A stretch of DNA of 34,251 nt from a bacterium (GCA_018829565.1 JAHJTW010000077.1:1-34251), one strand, 5' to 3'; shown: positions 21,467-29,880, numbered from the stretch's first letter. The notes: generated by a model from the sequence alone, not told the origin. Numbers and translations are program-made.

Positions 21467-23923
21467 CTAAGCTCGTGTATCTATATCCAGTTCCCGCTTC
21501 AGGGCTTCCAGAATGATTGAAATGGCCCTGTCAACGGTCTTCCCCTTCAAGTTACCCTTACCCGACCTGAACATCAAGCGAATTCCAAAGGCCCCGGTTC
21601 CTTCCGGCAATCCCTTGCCGCGATAGACGTCGAAGAGCTCGACCGACTCGAGAAGCTCCCCTCCGGAATCCCGCACGACCGTCTCGACCTGCCGGTAGGC
21701 GACCCCCTGGGGCACCAGCAGGGAAAGATCCCGCTTCACGACGGGAAAGCGCGTAAACGGCTTGTAACGAACATCTTCAGGGGACATCTTCAGGTATTCC
21801 ATGTCGATTTCGGCGACGGCCACCCGCGACTCGACGCCGAACGACTCGGCCACCTGGGAGGCGACGTGCCCAGCCGATCCGATCCGTCGGCCCTCGCCGT
21901 CCTTCACGACCCACTGGGCCCCGGCCTCGAGCCACGGTTCGGCGGGACCGGGTTCCAGCGCGAGGGGCAACCTCAGCAGGACCCCCAGATCCTCCAGCGC
22001 CGCCTTGAGGGCCAGCAGGTCGGACGGGATGCCGTCCATCCCCACGGTGCGATCGCCGGCGATGCAGATCTGGAGGAAGGCCGGTTCCGCCGGCAACAGG
22101 CGGTCGTCGGCCTGCGGCCCCAGGTCGGTTCTCTCCTGCCCCGGACGGAAAACCCGGTTGATCTGGAAGAGGCGCAAGGGGGTGCGGGCTCCGGAATTGA
22201 GGTTGTGGCGCGCCACGCGCAGAAGTGAAGGGACCAGGGCGGTCCTCAGCTGGGTGTCCCCCCCATGGTGGGGATTGACCACCGCGAGCAGTTCCCGCCG
22301 GGGATCGTCCTCGGGCAGACCCAGCCTGTCCGTTTCCCCGGGGCCGGCGAAGCTCGAGGTGACCACCTCATGGTAGCCCGAAGCGGCCAGCCAGTGGCGG
22401 ATCTTGCCCAGGGCGACGTCCAGGGGACGCCGCAACCCCCCTCCGCTGCCCCGGAATCCCTCGTCCGACCGGATGTTGTCCAGACCGTAACTGCGGGCGA
22501 TCTCCTCGATGAGATCCACCTCCTGCAGCAGGTCCCTGCGGAATGAAGGCACCTGGACCATCATGTTCACCGCGCTGGCGTTGCTCGACTGGGCGTTGCC
22601 CATGGGCTGGACTTTCAGGCCCAATCGCTGGAGCAGCTGGGCGGCCTCGTCCGTGGTGATGCGGGTGCCGAGCATGCGGTTGACCTGCCAGATGCGCAGG
22701 GGAACGGCCTCGGGGCCCTTGCGGTCAGGATCCTGGCGGTCGGCCCAGTCCTTGACGATCACGGCCCCGGCCAGTTCCTGCATCAGGTGCAGGGCGCGCT
22801 GGGCGGCCTTCTCGACCATGTCCCAGTCGGCCCCCCGCTCGAACCGGTAGCTGCTCTCGCTGATCAGTCCCATACCCCGGCTGGCGGTCCGCACCAGGCC
22901 CGGATTGAAGAAGGCGCTCTCGAGGAGGACCTCGGTGGTCTCTTCGCTCACCTCGGTGTTCGCCAGCCCCATGACCCCGGCCAGGGCCACCGGTCCCCGC
23001 TGATCGCAGATGAGCAGGGTGTCCGGATCGACCTCCCGGTCGGCGTCGTCCAGGGTCGTCACCCGCGTCGGTTTCCCCGCCCGCCGGATGCTGATGGTCG
23101 TCCCTGACAGCTTGGACTTGTCGAAGGCGTGCAGGGGCTGGCCCAGCTCGAACAGGACGTAGTTGGTGATGTCGACCAGGTTGTTGATGGGCCGGCTGCC
23201 GACCGCCATGAGGCGCCGCTGCATCCAGGCGGGCGACGGCCCGACGGTGATGTCCCGGGCGGCGAAAGCCATGTAACGGGGGCAGTCCGCGTAGTCCGCA
23301 ACCTTGACGGTGAGGCCGAGGTTCTCGCCGCTCTGCTGGGAGCCCCAGGCAGGCGGCAGCGAGACCTTGGTCCCGTAGATGGCGGCCACTTCCCTCGCCA
23401 CGCCCAGATGGCTCAGCCAGTCGGGGCGGTTGGGCGTGACCTCGATGTCCAGGACGGTGTCCGAGAACCCGAAGAGTTCGTCGGCGCTCGCTCCCGGAGG
23501 CAGGTCGGTGTCGAGCTCCATGATGCCGGATGAGTCGTCCCCCAGTTCCAGCTCGGTCGCCGAACAGATCATGCCCTGGCTGATTTCGCCCCGGATCTTG
23601 GTCTTCTTCAGGACCAGGCCCCCGGGCAGCTCGGCCCCGACGCGGGCGAAGAGGACGGTCAGGCCCGCCCTGACGTTGGGCGCCCCGCAGACCACGGGGA
23701 CGGGTTCGCCGCTGCCGTCGTCGACCTTGCAGACGCTCAAGCGGTCGGCGCCCGGATGCCGGCCCTGTTCCAGGACCCGGGCCACGACGACGCCGGGGAA
23801 GGACTGCTTGAATTCCTCGACGCTCTCGACGTTGAGGCCGGCGGAGGTGAGCTTGGCCGCCAGGCCCGCCGCGGAGTCGTCCCAGGTGACGAAATCACTG
23901 AGCCAGTCCAGGCTGATCTTCAC
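21467..23923 (-). CDS. pheT: Phenylalanyl-tRNA synthetase beta subunit
   Basis: An 818-aa subunit of the (alpha-beta)2 PheRS that charges tRNA-Phe. Domains in order: N-terminal MKISLDWLSDFV, the EMAP/OB tRNA-binding domain (about 40-150, with CGAPNVRAG), B3/B4 editing domain (RPINNLVDITNYVLFELGQPLHAFD), B5, the core catalytic-like domain (VVNPHHGGDTQLRTALVPSLL) and the C-terminal FDX-ACB anticodon domain (FTRFPVVKRDLSLLV). The GTG start overlaps the pheS stop by 3 nt (GTGA). The track's 996-aa frame continues into pheS antisense and is rejected. Confidence 0.96.
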   Translation of the reverse strand: MKISLDWLSDFVTWDDSAAGLAAKLTSAGLNVESVEEFKQSFPGVVVARVLEQGRHPGADRLSVCKVDDGSGEPVPVVCGAPNVRAGLTVLFARVGAELPGGLVLKKTKIRGEISQGMICSATELELGDDSSGIMELDTDLPPGASADELFGFSDTVLDIEVTPNRPDWLSHLGVAREVAAIYGTKVSLPPAWGSQQSGENLGLTVKVADYADCPRYMAFAARDITVGPSPAWMQRRLMAVGSRPINNLVDITNYVLFELGQPLHAFDKSKLSGTTISIRRAGKPTRVTTLDDADREVDPDTLLICDQRGPVALAGVMGLANTEVSEETTEVLLESAFFNPGLVRTASRGMGLISESSYRFERGADWDMVEKAAQRALHLMQELAGAVIVKDWADRQDPDRKGPEAVPLRIWQVNRMLGTRITTDEAAQLLQRLGLKVQPMGNAQSSNASAVNMMVQVPSFRRDLLQEVDLIEEIARSYGLDNIRSDEGFRGSGGGLRRPLDVALGKIRHWLAASGYHEVVTSSFAGPGETDRLGLPEDDPRRELLAVVNPHHGGDTQLRTALVPSLLRVARHNLNSGARTPLRLFQINRVFRPGQERTDLGPQADDRLLPAEPAFLQICIAGDRTVGMDGIPSDLLALKAALEDLGVLLRLPLALEPGPAEPWLEAGAQWVVKDGEGRRIGSAGHVASQVAESFGVESRVAVAEIDMEYLKMSPEDVRYKPFTRFPVVKRDLSLLVPQGVAYRQVETVVRDSGGELLESVELFDVYRGKGLPEGTGAFGIRLMFRSGKGNLKGKTVDRAISIILEALKRELDIDTRA

Positions 23924-24948
23924 AGGACACCTCGGAATTGTTGCAGGAAACGGAGGTCGTTCTCGTACAGGAGGCGGATGTCGTCGATCCCGTACTTGAG
24001 CATGGCGATCCGATCGATTCCCATGCCGAAGGCGAAGCCCGTGTACTTGTCCTCGGGATAGCCCGCGGCCTTGAACACGTTGGGATGCACCATGCCGGCG
24101 CCCATGATCTCCAGCCACCCGGTCTGGCCGCAGACGCCGCACCCGGCGCCGCGGCAGGACACGCATTGCATGTCCACCTCGACCGAAGGCTCGGTGAAGG
24201 GGAAGTAGTGCGGACGGAAGCGGGTCGGCTCGGCTGCCCCGAAGAACAGCCGGACGAAGGTGTCCACGGTCGACTTCAGGTCGGCCATGCTGATGGCCCG
24301 GTCCACGACCAGCCCCTCGATCTGGAAGAACTCCGAGGAGTGGGAAGCGTCGGCGTTCTCGTTGCGGTAGACCCTGCCCGGGAAGATGCAGGCCAGGGGC
24401 GGCTCGGTCCGTTCCATGGTCCGCACCTGGACGGGCGAGGTCTGGGTCCGCAGGCACACCTTCTCGTTGATGTAGAAGGTGTCCTGGATGTCCCGGGCGG
24501 GATGGTCGGCGGGAAAGTTCAAGGCCGTGAAGTTGTAGTAGTCGAGTTCGACCTCGGGGCCGTCGCCCCGGGTGAAGCCCATCCCGTAGAAGATGTCGCA
24601 GATGGATTCGAGCACCGAGGTGAGCGGATGGATCGTCCCCTGCCCGGTGACCGGACCGGCCGGGACGGTCAGATCCCAGCGACCGGTACCCGTCGCGGGC
24701 CCGGCGGCCTTCAGGGAGGCCAGGCGGGCGTCGATCAGGTCGCCGAGAGCGACCTTGACCCGGTTGAGTTCCGCGCCCACCGCGGGCCGCTCGGCGTCGG
24801 GAACGTCCTTCAGCCCGCGCAGCAGGAGGGTCAGTTCGCCCTTGCGGCCGAGCAGGGCCACCCGGGCCTTCTCGAGCTCATCCAGCCCCGCCGCCGATTC
24901 GATCCGGGCCGTGCCCTCCGCATGCAGGCGGGCGATGGTTTCCTTCAT
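23920..24948 (-). CDS. pheS: Phenylalanyl-tRNA synthetase alpha subunit
   Basis: A 342-aa class II catalytic subunit. It has an N-terminal coiled coil (about 1-85), motif 2 (RVYRNENADASHSSEFFQIEG), a CxxC-x4-CxxC segment (CVSCRGAGCGVC) as in many bacterial PheS, and motif 3 (GMGIDRIAMLKYGIDDIR). The ATG has AAAGGAC 6 nt upstream. Two hairpins lie between it and rplT. Confidence 0.96.
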   Translation of the reverse strand: MKETIARLHAEGTARIESAAGLDELEKARVALLGRKGELTLLLRGLKDVPDAERPAVGAELNRVKVALGDLIDARLASLKAAGPATGTGRWDLTVPAGPVTGQGTIHPLTSVLESICDIFYGMGFTRGDGPEVELDYYNFTALNFPADHPARDIQDTFYINEKVCLRTQTSPVQVRTMERTEPPLACIFPGRVYRNENADASHSSEFFQIEGLVVDRAISMADLKSTVDTFVRLFFGAAEPTRFRPHYFPFTEPSVEVDMQCVSCRGAGCGVCGQTGWLEIMGAGMVHPNVFKAAGYPEDKYTGFAFGMGIDRIAMLKYGIDDIRLLYENDLRFLQQFRGVL

Positions 24949-24963
24949 CTTGGGTCCTTTGCT

Positions 24964-25020
24964 CCGCCGATGACCCCGGCGGAAAAACCGAGACGCCGGC
25001 CTGTCGGATCGAGGCCGGCG
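24964..25020 (-). terminator. Hairpin terminator/attenuator between rplT and pheS
   Basis: A perfect 9-bp stem (CGCCGGCCT with AGGCCGGCG) is followed after 6 nt by TTTTT. A second hairpin (CCGCCG with CGGCGG, 24964-24982) follows and ends just before the pheS ribosome site. Read on the minus strand this could reduce pheST transcription after the ribosomal-protein genes. No Phe-rich leader peptide is visible. Confidence 0.5.
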
Positions 25021-25069
25021 CCCGCGGGGGGTGACATGATCACGGGACCGGACGGCGTCCCGCCTGCGA

Positions 25070-25423
25070 TCAAAGGGCGCTCTTGGCAGCCTCGGCCAGC
25101 TTGGCGAAAGCGGCGGAATCGTGCACCGCCAGATCGGCCAGGACCTTGCGGTCGATCTCGATCTCGGCCTTCTTCAGCCCGTTGATGAAGTGGCTGTAGC
25201 TGAGCCCGTTGAGGCGGGCGGCGGCGTTGATCCGGGTGATCCACAGGCGCCGGAAATCCCGCTTCTTGTTGCGCCGGTCGCGGTAGGCGTAAGCCAGCGC
25301 CCGGTCGACGGATTCGCGAGCGGTCACGTACTGGTTGCTGCGCGCCCCGACGAATCCCTTGGCCCGCTTGAGGTACTTCTTGCGCCGCTGCTTGGCGGCC
25401 GGGTTGTTTGTTGCCCTGGGCAT
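25070..25423 (-). CDS. rplT: 50S ribosomal protein L20
   Basis: A 117-aa protein with the highly basic N-terminus ([20 protein letters not shown]) and the conserved [21 protein letters not shown] block; it binds 23S rRNA early in assembly. Normal length. AAGGAGG lies 7 nt before the ATG. In E. coli L20 also represses rpmI-rplT translation; no such structure was worked out here. Confidence 0.98.
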   Translation of the reverse strand: MPRATNNPAAKQRRKKYLKRAKGFVGARSNQYVTARESVDRALAYAYRDRRNKKRDFRRLWITRINAAARLNGLSYSHFINGLKKAEIEIDRKVLADLAVHDSAAFAKLAEAAKSAL

Positions 25424-25471
25424 TGCTTTGCCTCCTTGTTGGCCGGCCCCACCGGGGGCGGGAAACGGGAA

Positions 25472-25675
25472 TTACTTGTTGCCGGCCAGCATCCGGCGGG
25501 CGCGGGCTTCGTCACTGGGAGCCAGCACCCCGGATTTGCGCAGGTTGCGCAAACGCTTGGGACTCTTGGCGGTGAACAGGTGGCCCGTGTAGGCCCTGCT
25601 GCGCTTGACCTTTCCGCTGCCGGTGAACTTGAACCGCTTGGCGGCGGACCGGTTGGTCTTCATCTTGTTACCCAT
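25472..25675 (-). CDS. rpmI: 50S ribosomal protein L35
   Basis: A 67-aa basic protein with the [21 protein letters not shown] start typical of L35 and the later [15 protein letters not shown] segment. The start ATG at 25675 (MGNKMKTN) has AGGCAGGA just upstream; the track hides it in a 347-aa read-through frame. It lies between infC and rplT as usual. Confidence 0.97.
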   Translation of the reverse strand: MGNKMKTNRSAAKRFKFTGSGKVKRSRAYTGHLFTAKSPKRLRNLRKSGVLAPSDEARARRMLAGNK

Positions 25676-25776
25676 GATTCCTGCCTCTTTCGCTTCCGCA
25701 CCCGGCGGCCTCCGCCCCTGCAGGGGCCGTGCACGGCGAGCGCTCTTCGAACCGGTTTCGTCCGACGACGGACGGG

Positions 25777-26298
25777 CTATTTGGCCTTGTTCGGGGCGAG
25801 CACGAAGGTGATCAGCCGGCCCTCCCGCTGGGGCTGGGATTCCCTGACCCCGTACTCGGCCACCTCCTGCGTGAGGTGGTTGAGGAACTCCAGGGCCAGA
25901 TCCATGTGCGTGATCTCGCGGCCCCGGAAACGCATCACGATCTTCACCTTGTTCCCCGCTTCGAGGAACTTGACGATGTGCTTCTTCTTGAAATCGTAGT
26001 CGTGATCGTCGGTCTTCGGCCTGAACTGGATGGTCTTGATCTTGACCGTGTGGGAAGCCTGCCGGGCCTTGCGCGCCTTCTTGCTCTGCTCGTACTTGAA
26101 CTTCCCGTAGTCCATGATCTTGCACACGGGCGGGCGCGCGTTGGGAGCGACCTCCACCAGGTCCAGCCCCCGCTCCTCGGCTTTGGCCAGGGCCTCGGCC
26201 GTATCGAGGATTCCCAGTTGTTCGCCGTCCTCGTCGACGACCATCACCTTGGGAATCCTGATCATCCGGTTGACCCGGGTCACCTTGTTTCCCTTGAT
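25777..26298 (-). CDS. infC: Translation initiation factor IF-3, AUC start
   Basis: A 173-aa factor that proofreads the start codon and keeps 30S subunits free. It has [17 protein letters not shown], the [18 protein letters not shown] linker region, and the C-terminal [23 protein letters not shown]. The track starts at GTG 26283, but the perfect AGGAGG (26307-26312) is 23 nt from it. It is 8 nt from an in-frame ATC at 26298-26296. Translating from ATC gives (I)[13 protein letters not shown], which lines up with the E. coli start (AUU)KGGKRV. An AUC start makes infC self-limited by IF3 itself, as known for E. coli AUU and Myxococcus AUC. Confidence 0.93.
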   Translation of the reverse strand: MKGNKVTRVNRMIRIPKVMVVDEDGEQLGILDTAEALAKAEERGLDLVEVAPNARPPVCKIMDYGKFKYEQSKKARKARQASHTVKIKTIQFRPKTDDHDYDFKKKHIVKFLEAGNKVKIVMRFRGREITHMDLALEFLNHLTQEVAEYGVRESQPQREGRLITFVLAPNKAK

Positions 26299-26345
26299 AA
26301 GCCAAACCTCCTGTAGGGGTCGGGACCGCCCGCCGGCCGACCGGC

Positions 26346-26374
26346 AAAGAAAAAGGCGGACACCATGGTCCGCC
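26346..26374 (-). terminator. Rho-independent terminator/attenuator before infC
   Basis: A GGCGGAC/GTCCGCC stem with a 6-nt loop is followed by TTTTTCTTT on the minus strand. It lies about halfway between thrS and infC and about 33 nt before the infC ribosome site. It either ends thrS or acts as a read-through attenuator. The rest of the 226-nt spacer holds a smaller hairpin (TCCTG with CAGGA) and no gene. Confidence 0.6.
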
Positions 26375-26524
26375 GCCGCCCGCTCCTGATGAATACCAGG
26401 ACGGGACCGGGATCCTGAACCGCTCCGTCCCCCATCTGAGGGGGCCAGCTACGGTGAGAGGGCGGACCTCTGCTTGGATGCACGGAACGGCTTTCCCAGG
26501 CCCTTCCGCGTGCAATCGCGTAAT

Positions 26525-28444
26525 CTAGTGCTTTTCGGCAATTCCGTCAAGGAGATCCTGGGCCACCTGGTCCACCTTGCGCCCGCCCTGGTCGCCCAGG
26601 TGCCGGATCCGCAGGGAGACCTCGTCGTTCTCCATCTCCCGGCCTCCCACGATGAGCATCCAGGGGATCCGCAGGAGCTCCGCCTCCCGGATCTTGAATC
26701 CGATCTTCTCGTCCCGGACGTCGGACCCCGCCCGGATCCCGGCCGCCTTGAGCCGCCCGACCACCGCTTCGGCGTAGGCGTGCTGGTCCCGGCTGACCGA
26801 GAGCACCCTGGCCTGCTCGGGCGCCAGCCACAGGGGGAAGTCCCCGGCGAAGTGCTCGGTCAGGATGCCGATGAAACGCTCCAGGGAGCCCATGATGGCC
26901 CGGTGGACCATGTAGACGTACTTCTTCTCGCCGTCGCGGTCGGTGAAGGTCACGTCGAACCGGCGGGGCAGGTTGAAGTCGAACTGGACGGTGCTGGCCT
27001 GCCAGCGGCGCCCCAGGGCGTCGATCAGCTTCACGTCGATCTTGGGGCCGTAGAAGACGGCCTCCCCCTCTTCCCTGGTGTACTCCAGCCCGTGGATCTC
27101 CAGGGCCCGGACCAGGGAGGCCTCGGCGGCGGCCCATTCCTCGTCCGAACCGGCGTACTTCGCCTTGTTCTCCGGATCCCGGACCGAAAGCTCCACCTTG
27201 AAGTCGTCGAATCCGAACCGGCCCAGGATGATCTTGACCAGGTCGAGGCAGGCCGAGACCTCGTCCTCGAGCTGCTCGGGCGTGCAGAAGATGTGGGCGT
27301 CGTCCTGGGTGAAGCCGCGGACCCGGAACAGCCCGTGCAGGGTCCCGCTGCCCTCGGCGCGGTAGACGGTCCCCAGTTCGGCGTAGCGGACGGGCAGGGA
27401 CTTGTAGCCCCGCGACATGCGCTTGAACATGAGGATGTGCCCGGGGCAGTTCATGGGCTTGACCACGTACTGCCGCCCCTCCTGCTCGAACACGTACATG
27501 TCGTCCCGGTAGAACTGCATGTGGCCCGAGGTTTCCCAGAGCCCCGCCTGGGAGATGTGCGGCGTGGTCACGGTCACGTAGCCGCGCTCCCGGTGGACGG
27601 CCTTCCAGTAGTCGATGATCTGCTCGCGCAGGATGTCGCCGCGGGGGAACCAGAAGCTGAGTCCGGGACCCGCCTCGTCCATGATCCCGAACAGATCGAG
27701 TTCGCGCCCCAGCTTGCGGTGGTCCCGCTTCTTGGCTTCCTCCAGCATCTCCAGGTGGGCGTCCAGGTCCTTCTTCTTGAAGAACGAGGTCCCGTAGATG
27801 CGCTGGAGCATGGGCTGGCTGCTGTCGCCGCGCCAGTAGGCCCCGGCCAGGCTCAGGAGCTTGAAGGCCTTGAGTTCGGAAGTGTCCGGGGCGTGCGGCC
27901 CCTCGCACAGATCGACGAAATCCCCCATGCGATAGATGGAGAGCTGCTCCTCGCCCAGGTTGGCGATCTGGTCCAGCTTGTAGGGCTGGCCCTCGAACAG
28001 CGCCTCGGCCTCGGCCCGGGTGACCTCCTCCCGCACGATGGGGACCTTGGTCCGGGCCAGCTCGGCCATGCGGGCCTCGATCTTCGCGAGATCCGCCTCG
28101 CTGAAGGGTTCCTCCCGGTCGAAGTCGTAGTAGAATCCGTTCTCGATGTCCGGCCCGAAGGCGAACCGGGTGCCGGGGAAGAGATCCTGGACGGCCCAGG
28201 CGAGCAGGTGGGCGGTGGAGTGGCGCAGGGCGGACAGGCCCTCGTCCCCGGAGCGGGTCAGGACCGTGAGGGCGCCCCCGCGGCGGGCGGGCTCGGCCAG
28301 CGGATGGTAGACGCCGTCCACGGCCACCGCCAGGGCGTTGCGGTAGAGGCCTTCACCGATCCGACGCACCGCCTCCCCGTAGGGGCTGCCTTCCTCGATC
28401 TCGAGGTTCTGACCGTCGGGCAGGGTCATCGTCAATGCTGCCAT
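26525..28444 (-). CDS. thrS: Threonyl-tRNA synthetase
   Basis: A 639-aa class II enzyme. It has an N-terminal TGS domain (about 1-65), an editing/SAD domain (about 66-240) with HSTAHLLAWAVQ and a later CEGPH, a catalytic core with MNCPGHILMFK (zinc Cys) and RGFTQDDAHIFC, and an anticodon domain at the C-terminus. I use the ATG at 28444, which has GAGGTGG 7 nt upstream; the track's TTG two codons earlier sits too close to that site. It is the first gene of the long translation run and has its own leader after the tRNA-Val terminator. Confidence 0.97.
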   Translation of the reverse strand: MAALTMTLPDGQNLEIEEGSPYGEAVRRIGEGLYRNALAVAVDGVYHPLAEPARRGGALTVLTRSGDEGLSALRHSTAHLLAWAVQDLFPGTRFAFGPDIENGFYYDFDREEPFSEADLAKIEARMAELARTKVPIVREEVTRAEAEALFEGQPYKLDQIANLGEEQLSIYRMGDFVDLCEGPHAPDTSELKAFKLLSLAGAYWRGDSSQPMLQRIYGTSFFKKKDLDAHLEMLEEAKKRDHRKLGRELDLFGIMDEAGPGLSFWFPRGDILREQIIDYWKAVHRERGYVTVTTPHISQAGLWETSGHMQFYRDDMYVFEQEGRQYVVKPMNCPGHILMFKRMSRGYKSLPVRYAELGTVYRAEGSGTLHGLFRVRGFTQDDAHIFCTPEQLEDEVSACLDLVKIILGRFGFDDFKVELSVRDPENKAKYAGSDEEWAAAEASLVRALEIHGLEYTREEGEAVFYGPKIDVKLIDALGRRWQASTVQFDFNLPRRFDVTFTDRDGEKKYVYMVHRAIMGSLERFIGILTEHFAGDFPLWLAPEQARVLSVSRDQHAYAEAVVGRLKAAGIRAGSDVRDEKIGFKIREAELLRIPWMLIVGGREMENDEVSLRIRHLGDQGGRKVDQVAQDLLDGIAEKH

Positions 28445-28511
28445 GATCAATCCACCTCACGCCCCTGCGGGGCATCCGTCGGCCGCCGCTTCAGGTGCGG
28501 GGCCATCATCC

Positions 28512-28546
28512 AAAAAAGGCCCGCGGCCGGGAAGCGGCATCGGGCC
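28512..28546 (-). terminator. Rho-independent terminator after tRNA-Val
   Basis: A GGCCCG/CGGGCC outer stem encloses GCCG/CGGC, followed by TTTTTT on the minus strand. It ends the tRNA-Val transcript 21 nt after the CCA, upstream of the thrS leader. Confidence 0.75.
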
Positions 28547-28567
28547 TGGGCTGCGAAAAAAATGCGG

Positions 28568-28646
28568 TGGTGGGCGATACAAGACTCGAACTTGTGACCT
28601 CTTGTCTGTCAAACAAGCGCTCTAACCAAAACTGAGCTAATCGCCC
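28568..28646 (-). tRNA. tRNA-Val (anticodon GAC)
   Basis: On the minus strand the acceptor is GGGCGAT/ATCGCCC, the anticodon arm is CTTGT-TTGACAG-ACAAG (GAC, reading GUC), the T-loop is GTTCGAGTC and CCA is encoded. The D-loop is long (11 nt). It has its own promoter and terminator. Confidence 0.95.
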
Positions 28647-28659
28647 ACCGTGGCGGGTA

Positions 28660-28687
28660 AATAAACAGCATTTCCCGCCCATGTCAA
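28660..28687 (-). promoter_or_regulatory. Candidate promoter of tRNA-Val
   Basis: A perfect TTGACA is 16 nt from TTTATT, and the predicted start is about 8 nt before the tRNA. A GGCGGG...CCCGCC inverted repeat spans the -10 region and may double as the terminator of the sigma-factor gene. Confidence 0.45.
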
Positions 28688-28710
28688 AGGAAAACCGCGG
28701 GGCCCGGCAA

Positions 28711-29565
28711 TCAGGTCAGGTAGTCCACAAGCCGTTCTCCGAAACCATGCTGGCGCATCTTGCTCAGGGCCTGGTTGCGGATCTGACGCACCCGCTCCCG
28801 GGAGAGGTTGATGTCCTGACCGATGGTCTCCAGGGAGGCCGTCTCCTCGGTCCCGATCCCGTAATACCGCATGACGATGTCCCTCTCCCGGCGGGAGAGC
28901 AGGGACATGGCGCCGGCGAGCTCCTGCTCGAGTTCATCGGTCACGAACCCCTGGTAGGGGTTCTTTTCCTCGGGATTGGACAGGGTGTCGGCCAGGGTCA
29001 CGTCATCGTCATACATGGGCTGGTCGAGGCTCATCAAGGGGCGGCTGGCCGCCCGGATCTGCCCCAGCTTCCGGGGGTCGAGGCTCATGGCCTCGGCGAT
29101 CTCATCCTCGTCGACCTGGCGGTGGTGCTTCTGCTCGAGGGCCTGGCCCATCCGCTTGATCTTCTGGGCCTGCTGCGACCGGTTGATGGGCAGGCGGACC
29201 GTGTTGGTCTGCTCGGCGATGGCCTTCTGGATGGCCTGGCGGATCCACCAGACGGCGTAGGAGATGAACCGGAACTCGCGGCGCTCGTCGAACCGCTTCG
29301 CGGCGGTGATCAGGCCGATGTTGCCCTCGGCGATGAGGTCCATGTAGCTGAGTCCCTGGTTCAGGAACTTCTTGGCGACGCTCACGACGAAGCGCAGGTT
29401 GGAGTTGACCAGCCTGTCGAGGGCTTCCTTGTCCCCTTCGCGGATCCGACGGGCCAGTTCGAACTCCTCCTCCCTGGTCAGGAGACGGTGCTTCCCGATG
29501 GTGTGCAGATAATGCTGCAGGCTGGGATCTTCCCGACGATCACTGCTGAGTTCGACTTCGTACAC
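28711..29565 (-). CDS. RpoD/SigA-type sigma factor (short form)
   Basis: A 284-aa sigma70-family factor that guides RNA polymerase to promoters. Region 1.2 (LQHYLHTIGKHRLLTREEEFELARRI), region 2 (NLRFVVSVAKKF, MDLIAEGNIGLITAAKRFD, FISYAVWWIRQAI), region 3 and region 4.2 (LSRERVRQIRNQALSKMR) are all present and intact. It lacks region 1.1 and the non-conserved insert of proteobacterial RpoD, as in the primary sigma of Bacteroidota and relatives. I cannot tell whether it is primary or RpoS-like. The GTG start has GGGAGG 7 nt upstream. A 200-nt leader precedes it. Confidence 0.92.
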   Translation of the reverse strand: MYEVELSSDRREDPSLQHYLHTIGKHRLLTREEEFELARRIREGDKEALDRLVNSNLRFVVSVAKKFLNQGLSYMDLIAEGNIGLITAAKRFDERREFRFISYAVWWIRQAIQKAIAEQTNTVRLPINRSQQAQKIKRMGQALEQKHHRQVDEDEIAEAMSLDPRKLGQIRAASRPLMSLDQPMYDDDVTLADTLSNPEEKNPYQGFVTDELEQELAGAMSLLSRRERDIVMRYYGIGTEETASLETIGQDINLSRERVRQIRNQALSKMRQHGFGERLVDYLT

Positions 29566-29622
29566 GTCGCTTCCTCCCGTCTATTCGCCCGGAGGGCTTC
29601 CGCCCGTTCCCGGCGACTTTAC

Positions 29623-29639
29623 TTGACCTTGAAGGTCAA
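29623..29639. promoter_or_regulatory. Perfect palindrome upstream of the sigma-factor gene
   Basis: TTGACCTT-G-AAGGTCAA is an exact 8+1+8 inverted repeat, 58 nt before the sigma start codon and inside its predicted 5' leader. It could be a regulator site or a small RNA hairpin. It also overlaps the end of a short ORF without a start codon (29619-29747). Confidence 0.4.
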
Positions 29640-29763
29640 ATTATCCGATGGACATTCGAATCCATTCATACGCCGGATCTCGTCGAGAAGTTCCAGGTTC
29701 CGGCGCCCAAGCTCGGTCGGTCGCTTGCGGGTGACTCGGGTCGGGATTTAATGTGAACCAAAA

Positions 29764-29792
29764 GAGTAATATTTTCCTCTTTCCCGGTCAAC
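29764..29792 (-). promoter_or_regulatory. Candidate promoter of the sigma-factor gene
   Basis: TTGACC (5/6) and TACTCT (TAxxxT) are exactly 17 nt apart in an AT-rich stretch. The predicted transcript has a leader of about 190 nt before the GTG start. Confidence 0.45.
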
Positions 29793-29845
29793 CTCTATTT
29801 TCAAAATTTTCAACCCGTTTGCGAACAATGACTTGAGGATGTTTC

Positions 29846-29880
29846 AACCGGGGTGCAGAGCGGACTCAAGCACCCCAGTT
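29846..29880 (-). terminator. Strong hairpin after dnaK, no U-run
   Basis: Arms AACTGGGGTGC and GCACCCCGGTT form 11 pairs (one G-U) around a 13-nt loop, 20 nt after the dnaK stop. There is no T-tract behind it, so it may stabilise the mRNA end or end transcription without a classic U-run. Confidence 0.45.

Noticed and set aside
21467-24457. 996-aa ORF covering pheT and part of pheS
   Set aside because: Homology to PheT begins at GTG 23923; upstream residues come from another frame of pheS.
26281-26283. GTG as the infC start
   Set aside because: It lies 23 nt from the AGGAGG site, and conserved residues continue upstream to the ATC.
26375-26480. T-box-like leader near infC
   Set aside because: The T-box core (GGTGGNACCGCG) is absent, and the element would precede infC rather than thrS.
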